DNA of 64,000 bases. Origin: Halotia branconii CENA392 (lineage in GTDB: Bacteria; Cyanobacteriota; Cyanobacteriia; Cyanobacteriales; Nostocaceae). The notes beneath the pieces are model-generated. The model saw only the letters and a list, made by a program, of their open reading frames with translations, did no database searches and was not told the origin of the DNA. Within the stretch, counting starts at the first letter, position 1; each line of letters begins with the position of its first letter. Of this stretch, positions 1-7,755 are shown piece after piece. Where the stretch lies: positions 1,467,455 through 1,531,454 of the forward strand of contig NZ_CP124543.1 of the NCBI RefSeq assembly GCF_029953635.1, read 5' to 3'. A program made the position numbers and the translations under genes.

Positions 1-1319
1 TATCTAACTTTGATTTTTTGGTGATTTCTCATCAACATCTTGATCATTTTGATATTCGTTCTTTAGCTTATTTGCCCAAAACAGTTGATGTTTTGATTCC
101 ACAAGATCGACTGATTGAAGATTGTTTACGTCACCTCGGATATTCTCATATTTATCCATTGGCTGACTTTACAAAAGTCCGGTCAGGATCGACTACATTA
201 ATGGCAACTCGTTCTGAGGTGCGAGTTCCGGAGTTTGGTATGGTGTTTGCCGATGATTCTGGGGTTTTTTGGAATACGGTCGATACATATTTTTCACCGG
301 AAACCATTCAAAAAGTTCGGAAGTTTTTTCCAGAAATTGATTTTCTGCTGACAACTTGGCACATCAGCATGGAAGGAAAATTTCAATATAACCAGAGCAT
401 TTCATTTCCATTTGAATTATACAGTTATTTATTCTATCTTATTAGTTTAATTCAACCGCAAGCGATCGCTCCAGGCGCTCAGGGATTTAAATATATTGGC
501 GAGTCTGCGTGGCAAAATCAAGTTGTCTTTCCCGTCACCCGCGAACGATTCTGTCATGACCTCAAAACAGCTTTTCCAGAATTGGCAGACAAAATATTTC
601 CCATCGATCCGGGCGATATCTTGACCTTTGATGGCGGTAAATATGATTACATCAGGGGTAAATCTAATTATGCCCAAATGCTCGTAGATAATCGTGAATC
701 TATTGACTTTAATCCTGTCGCGATCGCAAATACACTAATTGATTCTAATCCAGAGAATTATAGCTTAGAAGATATGAGACAAATCATTGAAGAAAAAATT
801 TGTCTCGATTTACCTCAATTCATTATCGAAAATCGAAATTCTTTATTTACAGAACATTGTCAATGGCAAATTGTTTATCAAATAGAAATTACTTTTCCCG
901 ACGGTGTTAAAACATGGAATATCGATTTATCGGAAGCTGTGATTCAAACCAAACAAGGGCGAAATCCATTAGCTAATCTGTTTACTTATATTACAGCATC
1001 GACCTTGTATAGTCTGATTGATAAGAAACGCGATTGGGACTATTTGCTTTGTAGTGGAGACTATAGGACGTTTCACAAAATCTATTCTATTAGTAAAGAG
1101 AAAATTAATTTTGCAGAAACAGCTACTTTTGTCGATCCGATCCAGCTACAGTTTCCTTCTAGTTACGTTGCTAGTAATAACATTTATCGGGAACTAGCTA
1201 AATGGATGCCAGCTAATGAAAGTATATCTTTAACTGAAGACGAAGCTTCCATGATCTGCTTAGGTAACCTTTTAATTAAACGTAAAAATAGAAACAAAGA
1301 TAAAGAAGAGACTATATAG
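1..1319 (+). CDS. Metallo-beta-lactamase (MBL) fold protein, 5' end missing
   Basis: The reading frame is open to the left edge, so the true start lies outside the window; the leucine codon at 18 is not a convincing start. The visible part opens with the metal-binding motif SHQHLDHFD (HxHxDH of the MBL fold), so the N-terminal strands are upstream. Later strands fit the fold (VFADDSGVFWNTVDTYF; LLTTWHIS). A C-terminal region of about 200 residues, rich in aromatic residues, has no family I can name. Architecture resembles UlaG or CMP-sialate-hydroxylase-like MBL proteins, some of which carry an N-terminal Rieske domain; that is only a possibility here. It precedes two RiPP precursor genes on the same strand, so it may be a tailoring enzyme of that cluster. 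Family confident, function unknown. Confidence 0.75.
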   Translation, partial: SNFDFLVISHQHLDHFDIRSLAYLPKTVDVLIPQDRLIEDCLRHLGYSHIYPLADFTKVRSGSTTLMATRSEVRVPEFGMVFADDSGVFWNTVDTYFSPETIQKVRKFFPEIDFLLTTWHISMEGKFQYNQSISFPFELYSYLFYLISLIQPQAIAPGAQGFKYIGESAWQNQVVFPVTRERFCHDLKTAFPELADKIFPIDPGDILTFDGGKYDYIRGKSNYAQMLVDNRESIDFNPVAIANTLIDSNPENYSLEDMRQIIEEKICLDLPQFIIENRNSLFTEHCQWQIVYQIEITFPDGVKTWNIDLSEAVIQTKQGRNPLANLFTYITASTLYSLIDKKRDWDYLLCSGDYRTFHKIYSISKEKINFAETATFVDPIQLQFPSSYVASNNIYRELAKWMPANESISLTEDEASMICLGNLLIKRKNRNKDKEETI

Positions 1320-1423
1320 TCGAGATCTTTTTTTCCCGTATACTTACTGATTTAGTCTCTATTAATAACGATGACTCTGTATATTTCTGGCAAATAAAAA
1401 ATAAAATTGTGATTAATTAAGTA

Positions 1424-1452
1424 TTAACACTGAACTTGTCTTTAGTTAAAAT
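1424..1452 (+). promoter_or_regulatory. Candidate sigma70-type promoter of the precursor genes
   Basis: TTAACA (1424-1429) and TAAAAT (1447-1452) are separated by exactly 17 bases and match the -35 and -10 consensus well. Transcription would begin near 1459 and leave a leader of about 70 bases before the first precursor gene. It lies in the 208-base gap after the MBL gene. Prediction from sequence only. Confidence 0.45.
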
Positions 1453-1527
1453 GTATAAAATAAGATTTACAATATACGCAGTAAAATTTGATTTTGCTGC
1501 GATCGCAATAGAAAAACTGGAGATTTT

Positions 1528-1878
1528 ATGCCTACTACAGTTCAAGAATTTCTTAACCAGATTGCAGAAGATCCATCTCTGCAAGGCGAATTGGCTCAAG
1601 CTTTGGAATCAGAAAATGACCGCGAAGCTGTCACAGCAATGGCTCAGTCTAAGGGCTATGATTTTTCATCAGATGAACTTTGGGCTGAGATCCAAAAGCG
1701 TCAAGCAGAATTTAGCGCTAGAGAAGCGGCTGGAGAACTTTCTGACGCAGAACTAGAAGCGGTAGCTGGTGGTGTCACACCAACAATTGCCTCAATTGCT
1801 GTTGCTAGTGCAGCCGCTACTATCTTTGGTGTTAGTTATACCGTTGGTACTGGTGTTGGTTCCAAAATCAAGTGGTAA
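1528..1878 (+). CDS. Nif11-leader RiPP precursor peptide 1 (cysteine-free core)
   Basis: This 116-residue peptide has an acidic, helical Nif11-like leader (about residues 1-82) ending ELEAVAGG, the double-glycine cleavage site. The predicted core is 34 residues, starting VTPTIAS and ending GSKIKW. The core has nine Ser/Thr residues but no cysteine, so it cannot form lanthionine rings by itself. It is Ala/Gly/Val-rich and hydrophobic with a basic KIK and terminal Trp. A GGAG-type ribosome site precedes the ATG. It is paired with a second precursor 55 bases downstream that shares most of the leader and the SKIKW end, and the LanM enzyme follows. Known for the family: Nif11 leaders guide LanM-type enzymes in cyanobacteria. 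Inferred: substrate of the LanM at 2489-5770. Confidence 0.9.
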   Translation: MPTTVQEFLNQIAEDPSLQGELAQALESENDREAVTAMAQSKGYDFSSDELWAEIQKRQAEFSAREAAGELSDAELEAVAGGVTPTIASIAVASAAATIFGVSYTVGTGVGSKIKW

Positions 1879-1933
1879 TCATTGCTGGTGTAAATAAGTT
1901 GAATGCGAACAATCTTAAGGAAATTTGAATATT

Positions 1934-2272
1934 ATGTCTAATCCAAAAGTTGAACAATTTCTCAATCAGATCGAAGCAGATCAATCTCTGCAAGGCGAAT
2001 TGGCTCAAGCTTTGGAATCAGAAAACGATCGCGAAGCGGTAACAGCATTAGCTAAATCTAGAGGTTATGAGTTCTCATCAAATGAACTTTGGGCTGAAAT
2101 CCAAAAGCGTCAAGCAGAATTTAGCGCTAAGGAAACAGCCGGAGAACTTTCGGATGAGGAATTAGAAGCAGTAGCGGGTGGTATGACACCTGCTGCCGCC
2201 GCACTCGTCACTGTTGTAACTGCTGCCGCTGGACTTGGTACTGGAATCGGTGTTTCTAAAATTAAGTGGTAA
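1934..2272 (+). CDS. Nif11-leader RiPP precursor peptide 2 (cysteine-free core)
   Basis: This 112-residue peptide has an 83-residue Nif11-like leader nearly identical to that of its upstream neighbour (for example QGELAQALESENDREAVTA in both) and also ends AVAGG. The predicted 29-residue core runs from MTPAAAALV to VSKIKW. It carries five Ser/Thr and no cysteine. ATG at 1934 is preferred over a TTG at 1925, because the AAGGAAA at 1917-1923 would be too close to the TTG. The core differs from precursor 1 in the middle but keeps the TP near the start, the GTGxG stretch and the SKIKW end. Likely a recent duplicate and second substrate of the LanM. Confidence 0.9.
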   Translation: MSNPKVEQFLNQIEADQSLQGELAQALESENDREAVTALAKSRGYEFSSNELWAEIQKRQAEFSAKETAGELSDEELEAVAGGMTPAAAALVTVVTAAAGLGTGIGVSKIKW

Positions 2273-2319
2273 AGGCTACGGTGTAAGCACAAGTCGGAGT
2301 TTCTTTTTAGATCCGGGTT

Positions 2320-2368
2320 TTACCCCCCTTGATTCTCCCTTAGAAAGGGCAGGGTTAGGGTGGGGTAA
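2320..2368 (+). repeat. Inverted repeat between precursors and lanM
   Basis: TTACCCC at 2320-2326 pairs with GGGGTAA at 2362-2368, and CTCCCTTAGAAAGGG forms an inner hairpin. The C-rich/G-rich text resembles dispersed repeats common in Nostocales intergenic regions. Placed between the precursors and lanM, it could act as a partial terminator or RNA-stability element giving more precursor than enzyme; that role is inference. Confidence 0.4.
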
Positions 2369-2488
2369 TACTAACGCTTAAGTTTTGCACGTCGAGAGCC
2401 AAATAAAATTGGCATTTCGACGATTTTTTATTTCCTAACAAATATTTAAAAAAAACTCTTTTTCGTTGTTTATTCCTCATACAATCCT

Positions 2489-5400
2489 ATGCTTTTAGCT
2501 CATCCATTGACTGATACCCTAAAAGCGATCGCTATCAAAGCCAGTTCGCTATCGGAGTGTGTCAACGCTTTGTCTGCTCATCAGTTTCTTGACGACGATC
2601 TAATTGAAAACGACTCAGAAGAGATCGAAAGAAGACTAGATTTTTGGTGTCAGGTGGTTGCAAAAGGAAACTGGGAAAAGTTTCAACGGCGCTTGGCATG
2701 GGATGGATTAAGCAATGAAACAGTTCGTCTGCTTGTCAGTAAGTCCGACCGAATTGAATTAGATACTTTACCTGCTTGGACAGATACTCTCAAACAAGTC
2801 ATTGAAGCGACACAAAAATTTCAATTTCAAGATTCTGCTAGATTTCAACGCTACATAGATCCTGAAAGTCCCCTACCATTTGAAGATTTTTATCTTCCAT
2901 GTCTGCAAGTAGCTGAGAATTTACTGCAAAAACAGTTTAGCGATCGCAACAAAATTTTAGCAAGTCAAGTTCAAACTATTCTGGGACGCAAATTACTAGA
3001 ATCTCTGCTAAAAATCTTCGCTCCCACTTTGATGCGCGAGTTTGCCCAATTTCGGACATCGGGAAATGCCTTACGAGATTTTCTGACTCTTGCGGTTCAA
3101 GGCTCTGCTAAACGCGATAAATATCAAGCATTTCTCGATACTCATTTACAGGATGGATTGCTCTGGTTATTTGAAAAATACAGCGTTCTAGGACGTTTGG
3201 TAGCAACTACCATCGACTTCTGGGTTGAGTCTACCTCGGAACTACTCGACCGACTGCTAACTGATTGGTCGGCAATTCAAGAGCATTTTTCCCCTGATCA
3301 ATCCTTAAATCAAGTTGTAGACATTACCACAGGATTATCGGATAGACACAAACGGGGTCGTTCGGTAACTGTTCTTACCTTTGATACCGGACTGAAGCTG
3401 GTTTACAAACCCAAAGACTTGTCACTAGAAGTCGCGTTTAACAACCTATTGCAATGGTACAACCAACATCAACTAGAACTGACATTCAAATTTTCTCAAG
3501 TATTGAATCGTTCTACCCACGGTTGGGTGCAGTATGTGGAGTCTTTATCTTGTGATACAGAAGCAGCCGTCCGGCGATTTTATCAAAGATCGGGAATGTT
3601 AATGTGCCTAATTCACGTTCTAGAAGGAAAGGATTGTCACTACGAAAACCTGATAGCCAGTGGCGAACATCCAGTTTTAGTTGATATGGAAACTTTGTTG
3701 CACCCAGAAATTAAAACTCCAGAATCGGCTCAAATAGATGTTTCCACACAATTTACTCAAAAATTGGCAAACTCAGTATTGCGTACTGCCTTACTACCAC
3801 AAAAGGAACTGTTAGTTGGCAACGATTTGTTGTCAATTGACATGAGTGGTTTGGGGAAACTAGACGAGCAAACTGTACCCAGTCTAGTTTGGAAGCACAT
3901 CAACACCGATGGAATGACGATGGACTATGAAGCAGTCTGCTTTACCTCCAAAGCCAATGTACCAACTTTAGATCGAGTTCCTGTAGCACCAAAGCAATTC
4001 ATTGACGAAATTGTCACTGGATTCGAGCAGATGTATCGCTGGTTGATACTCCATCGAGAAAAGCTTTTATCTCCAGACAGCCCCTTGATGTTGTTTGCCA
4101 ATCGAGAGTGTCGTCTATTGTTTCGCAACACTAGAACTTATGATGTGATTTTAGCGAACTCATACCAACCAGATTTCATGGAAGTGGGCATTGCTCGCAG
4201 TGTGGGATTGGACGTACTAAGTCGAGGATTTCTCAAAGCCTCGGATAAACCTGACTTTTGGCCAATCTTGGAAGCAGAAAAGCAGGATATGGAACAGCTC
4301 GACATTCCCATGTTGACGGCTAATACTTCTGGTTTGCACCTGCATCTTGGTAATGGAACCATGATTGCCGATTTGTTTGACAAATCCAGTTTTGAGCGAG
4401 TACTCAAGCGCGTTCAATCTTTGGATGAAACAGACTTAATATTTCAAAGTCAGGTAATTAATCTTTCGCTTTGCTCAAGGTTTCTAGAAGAACCTGGACT
4501 GCATCAGGCTGATGTCTTGATTTCTCCTCATACAGTCGGAGATTGGATAACATCGGATGTTTTGCGAGATGAAGCTATTAATATTGCTCAGACGCTTCAG
4601 CAACAGGCAATTACAACATCTGAAAATAGCGTCGCTTGGCTCGGTATGGGATATAAACACAATAGCCAAAACTTTTATATCCAAAATGGGGAATTAAATT
4701 TGCATAACGGTTGTGTAGGAATTAGCTTATTTCTAGCAGCCTTAGCCCAAGTTACTGGCGATTCGCAATGGCGGGATTTAGCTTTGAGAAGCTTACATCC
4801 GCTACGTCAAATACTTCCAGAATTTACGAACGATACAAATCACAAATTAGTCAACCAGTTAGGAATCGGCGCAAGTGAAGGACTAGGATCGTTGATTTAC
4901 GGACTTGTTCGCATCAGTCAGTTTCTTGACGAACCTTCACTCTTGGTAGAAGCGCAGCAAATTACAAAGCTAATTACCCCACAATTAATTGCAAATGATC
5001 GCATCTTTGATGTCATGGGGGGAACTGCTGGTACGATTCTGGGACTTTTAACTTTATGGGCAAATCAAGAGAATGCTACACCTGCTATTTTAGAATCGGC
5101 GATCGCTTGCGGACAGCATTTACTCGACCATCAAACCAAGTCTGAAGGCAAACCAAAAGCTTGGAAAACTTGGCGCGATCGCCAGCTTGTAGGTTTTTCT
5201 CAAGGTGCTGCTGGGATTGCTTATGCGCTGTTGAGATTGTTCGCCGTCACTGAAGATTCTCGCTGGCTGGAGGCAGCAACACAAGCCATCGCTTACGAAC
5301 AAACACAGTTTTCTGCCGACGCTCAAAACTGGCCGGATCTGCGATCGCAGCTAGCTAAGTTTCAAGTGAATTGGGCAAATGGAGCGCCCGGTATTGCATT

Positions 5401-5770
5401 GGCCAGATTAGGAAGTCTATCGGTTTTAGATACAGAAATGATTCGTCAAGAAATTGCGATCGCTTTGGAAACAACGCAAAAGTCTCTAGTTTGGGGTGTT
5501 GATTCTCTGTGTTGGGGCAATTTTGGTCGAATCGAAACATTGTTGGTAGCTGCTCAAACGCTGAACCGTCCCGATTTACTGACTGCTGCTCATCAAGCTA
5601 CAGCCGTTGTATTAGAAAATGCTCGAATACAAAGTAAATTTACCTTATTCGTTCGCGGTTTTCCTCAAGTGATGAATCCCGGTTTCTTTCACGGCTTATC
5701 TGGCATCGGCTACGAAGTTTTGAGATTAGCCTATCCTGACAAATTACCATCTGTTTTGCTTTGGCAATGA
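2489..5770 (+). CDS. lanM: LanM-type class II lanthipeptide synthetase with degenerate cyclase domain
   Basis: This 1,093-residue protein has the full LanM layout: an N-terminal dehydratase (DUF4135) domain to about residue 650 and a C-terminal LanC-like cyclase from about residue 720. LanM normally phosphorylates and eliminates Ser/Thr, then couples Cys to the dehydro residues. The dehydratase motifs look intact: Lys307 in VYKPK, Asp382-Cys-His384-Tyr-Glu-Asn387, and Asp399-Met-Glu401 before TLLHP. The cyclase half is degenerate. The usual WC(H/Y/N)G zinc Cys is Ala963 (WANGAPG). The usual CHG motif is Cys1008-Trp1009-Gly, so its His is lost. The GFxHG His is Gln905 (FSQGAAG). A different histidine sits at 1068 (FFHGLSG). 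Both precursors lack Cys, which fits loss of cyclisation. Likely product: Dha/Dhb-containing peptide. Family certain; lack of cyclase activity inferred. Confidence 0.93.
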   Translation: MLLAHPLTDTLKAIAIKASSLSECVNALSAHQFLDDDLIENDSEEIERRLDFWCQVVAKGNWEKFQRRLAWDGLSNETVRLLVSKSDRIELDTLPAWTDTLKQVIEATQKFQFQDSARFQRYIDPESPLPFEDFYLPCLQVAENLLQKQFSDRNKILASQVQTILGRKLLESLLKIFAPTLMREFAQFRTSGNALRDFLTLAVQGSAKRDKYQAFLDTHLQDGLLWLFEKYSVLGRLVATTIDFWVESTSELLDRLLTDWSAIQEHFSPDQSLNQVVDITTGLSDRHKRGRSVTVLTFDTGLKLVYKPKDLSLEVAFNNLLQWYNQHQLELTFKFSQVLNRSTHGWVQYVESLSCDTEAAVRRFYQRSGMLMCLIHVLEGKDCHYENLIASGEHPVLVDMETLLHPEIKTPESAQIDVSTQFTQKLANSVLRTALLPQKELLVGNDLLSIDMSGLGKLDEQTVPSLVWKHINTDGMTMDYEAVCFTSKANVPTLDRVPVAPKQFIDEIVTGFEQMYRWLILHREKLLSPDSPLMLFANRECRLLFRNTRTYDVILANSYQPDFMEVGIARSVGLDVLSRGFLKASDKPDFWPILEAEKQDMEQLDIPMLTANTSGLHLHLGNGTMIADLFDKSSFERVLKRVQSLDETDLIFQSQVINLSLCSRFLEEPGLHQADVLISPHTVGDWITSDVLRDEAINIAQTLQQQAITTSENSVAWLGMGYKHNSQNFYIQNGELNLHNGCVGISLFLAALAQVTGDSQWRDLALRSLHPLRQILPEFTNDTNHKLVNQLGIGASEGLGSLIYGLVRISQFLDEPSLLVEAQQITKLITPQLIANDRIFDVMGGTAGTILGLLTLWANQENATPAILESAIACGQHLLDHQTKSEGKPKAWKTWRDRQLVGFSQGAAGIAYALLRLFAVTEDSRWLEAATQAIAYEQTQFSADAQNWPDLRSQLAKFQVNWANGAPGIALARLGSLSVLDTEMIRQEIAIALETTQKSLVWGVDSLCWGNFGRIETLLVAAQTLNRPDLLTAAHQATAVVLENARIQSKFTLFVRGFPQVMNPGFFHGLSGIGYEVLRLAYPDKLPSVLLWQ

Positions 5771-5780
5771 GCAGCAAAGA

Positions 5781-5810
5781 GGCAGGGGAGCAGGGAGCAG
5801 GGGGCAGGGG
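5781..5810 (+). repeat. Dispersed G-rich repeat, left flank
   Basis: GGCAGGGGAGCAGGGAGCAG followed by GGGGCAGGGG, starting 10 bases after lanM. The same family appears inverted at 6231-6281 on the other side of the four-helix-bundle gene, inside lysC (19296-19378) and in several other gaps in this window. Confidence 0.75.
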
Positions 5811-5812
5811 GA

Positions 5813-6221
5813 ATGGAAAAGGAAGCAATTAAAAGTCATGAAGATTTGGAAGTATATAAAATGGCATTTGATGTAGCCATGAAAATTTTTGAATTATCTA
5901 AGAAGTTTCCTGTTGAAGAACGTTATTCTTTAACCGATCAGATTCGTAGATCATCCCGTTCTGTATGTGCTAATTTAGCTGTTCGCGGAGCGTTCCCGAA
6001 GGGTAGCTTGGAGAAAACGTCGTTATGAAGCAGCCTTTGTAGCTAAGTTGAATGACAGTGAAGCCGAAGCAGCAGAAACTCAAACTTGGCTGAAATTTGC
6101 TGTCAAATGTAGTTATTTAGACGTTGATACAGGCAGAGAACTTTATGCAGTTTACAACCAAGTTTTAGGCATTCTAGTAACTATAATCAACAATTCATCT
6201 CCTTGGCTCATAAAACGCTAA
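5813..6221 (+). pseudogene. Four-helix-bundle (S23/IVS-type) protein gene, broken by a small repeat
   Basis: The first 60 codons encode the typical start of the four-helix bundle family found in 23S rRNA intervening sequences: SHEDLEVYKMAFDVAMKIF, then RYSLTDQIRRSSRSVCANLA. Normally this continues EAWRKRRYEAAF. Here about 22 extra bases (5981-6005 region) interrupt the ANLA-EAW junction and shift the frame, so the intact-looking frame stops at 6028. The remainder reads on in another frame as AWRKRRYEAAFVAKLNDSEA and ends at 6221. The gene is flanked by inverted G-rich/C-rich repeats and lies between lanM and the second MBL gene, so it is probably an insertion unrelated to the RiPP pathway. 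The family's function is not well established. Confidence 0.8.
5981..6005 (+). mobile_element. Small dispersed repeat (SDR-like) inserted in the four-helix-bundle gene
   Basis: GTTCGCGGAGCGTTCCCGAA followed by GGGTA replaces the expected GAA codon of the conserved ANLAEAWRKRR motif. Net gain is about 22 bases. Very small mobile repeats of 21-27 bases with this kind of text are known from Nostoc genomes; identity with a specific SDR family needs a search. Confidence 0.65.
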
Positions 6222-6230
6222 TTTCTAATC

Positions 6231-6281
6231 CCCCTGCTCCCTGCCCCCTGCTCCCCTGCCCCCTGCCCCCTACCCCCTACC
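6231..6281 (-). repeat. Dispersed C-rich repeat, right flank (inverted copy)
   Basis: CCCCTGCTCCCTGCCCCCTG and several more CCCTGCCCCC units form the inverted counterpart of the repeat at 5781-5810. The two flank the broken four-helix-bundle gene like the ends of a small unit. Confidence 0.75.
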
Positions 6282-6291
6282 TAAACCAAGC

Positions 6292-7746
6292 ATGGAACAA
6301 GTCATTTCTTTTACTAAAGGATCGCAACTTCAAGCATTAACTGCTAGTGAATATTTTGGTTATAGCATTCAGCCTTTTATTCAAGACATCTTGAATCAAT
6401 TTGTTGAATGCGACAATCTCAAAATGTCCATTATTCAAGCAGCTAAAAATCATCCGCAAATAGCTGAAACTTTCTTTGACATTGATTCAAATAATGTCGT
6501 TGAAAGTTTTTCCCTCAAAGAACCTTTTCTATTTCCAGAGCAAAATCCAGTTTTATCTTTATCTTTTAATAACAAGCGTCTGTCTCCATTTTTATCCACT
6601 CATGCAACCCAGACGATTCAAAATCAGTTAGTCTTACCAGAAATTCATCATTTACTTTATTTATGCGGTCAAGCAAAATTTAACTACGAGCAAATTTGTC
6701 AACAGGTAAGCGATGAGATGGTAATCCTGTTAGATAAATTGCTGAAGTCGTGGATTGTCAGAGAACAACCCCAACCAAATAAAGGAGTTCCTCTAGAAAC
6801 ACCTGGGGTTTTTCGATTACAACATGCAGCATTACTCTATCGCACAAAAACAACGGGGATACTTGTTGACCCACAATTACACTCCAACTATGGTCTAACG
6901 AATCTCAAGCAAGATATTACTCGTGCCATGCTGGAGGGGTTTGTTGATGCCATTCTCATTTCTCACAGTCACTACGACCATTGGAACTTACCCACGCTGA
7001 TGTTGTTTGCGCCAGAAATTCCAATTATCGTTCCTAAAGTGCCTCGTGGTTCGATGACTTGCGAAGATATGAAAGCCCGTCTCGAAGGTTTGGGATTTCA
7101 AAAAGTAATAGCAGTAGATTGGTATGCCGAGCCGATCGCGATCGGAGATATGGAAATTCATGTCTTGCCCTTTTATGGCGAGCAACCTTTAGTTCCAGAG
7201 TACAATCAACCTAAACATCCAGATTTACGAAACTGGGGTAATACTTATTTACTGCGTACACCTTATTACTCTTCTTGGTTTTTGATTGATGCTGGTGACG
7301 ATCCGATGGGATCGATGAGAGATGTTGCAGAGTATGTCAAACAAAAATTTGGTGGAGTTGACCAAGTATTGAGCAATTTTTTATCCCTATCTTACAACTC
7401 AATCGGCACTGATCTGTCTGGATGGGGAGCAGATATCTTAGGTAATTTACTTAGTAACCCTCAAATTTTCTCTGTTACCAATAAAAAAGAAGGATTTCAC
7501 CTCGCTACCTTGGGGGCTAAAGGTATTGCAGAAATCTGTGCGATTGTAGATGCCAAAGTTTGTTTACCTTATGCTCATAGCTGGGCAGAACTAGGACAAT
7601 ACACTAAAAGCGACGAACAGCTAATCGAAGATGCGATCGCCGAACTTGCAAAAGTAGGCTGTTCAACTCAAGTGATTCCTTGGAAAATTGGCGATGGATA
7701 TATTGCTGATAGTAGTCCGGGATTAAACAACAGAATTTTGTATTAG
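6292..7746 (+). CDS. MBL-fold protein with putative N-terminal RiPP recognition (PqqD-like) domain
   Basis: This 484-residue protein has two parts. Residues about 115-165 read like a PqqD-type winged helix (PEIHHLLYLCGQ, then FNYEQICQQVSDEMVILLDKL, then LKSWIV), the fold RiPP enzymes use to bind leader peptides. Residues about 180-470 are a UlaG-type metallo-beta-lactamase domain with the metal motif SHSHYDHWN (His225, His227, Asp229, His230), then LIDAGDD and a late PYAHSW histidine. PqqB of PQQ synthesis is an MBL-fold enzyme acting in a RiPP-derived pathway, so an oxidative or hydrolytic tailoring role is plausible. It is followed 9 bases later by the 2OG oxygenase, probably co-transcribed. 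MBL fold certain; leader-binding domain is inference from pattern. Confidence 0.8.
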   Translation: MEQVISFTKGSQLQALTASEYFGYSIQPFIQDILNQFVECDNLKMSIIQAAKNHPQIAETFFDIDSNNVVESFSLKEPFLFPEQNPVLSLSFNNKRLSPFLSTHATQTIQNQLVLPEIHHLLYLCGQAKFNYEQICQQVSDEMVILLDKLLKSWIVREQPQPNKGVPLETPGVFRLQHAALLYRTKTTGILVDPQLHSNYGLTNLKQDITRAMLEGFVDAILISHSHYDHWNLPTLMLFAPEIPIIVPKVPRGSMTCEDMKARLEGLGFQKVIAVDWYAEPIAIGDMEIHVLPFYGEQPLVPEYNQPKHPDLRNWGNTYLLRTPYYSSWFLIDAGDDPMGSMRDVAEYVKQKFGGVDQVLSNFLSLSYNSIGTDLSGWGADILGNLLSNPQIFSVTNKKEGFHLATLGAKGIAEICAIVDAKVCLPYAHSWAELGQYTKSDEQLIEDAIAELAKVGCSTQVIPWKIGDGYIADSSPGLNNRILY

Positions 7747-7755
7747 TAAAATTTT

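Noticed and set aside
1436..1756. Plus-strand 106-codon frame overlapping precursor 1
   Set aside because: Different frame of the Nif11 precursor; the precursor frame has a good ribosome site and a known family.
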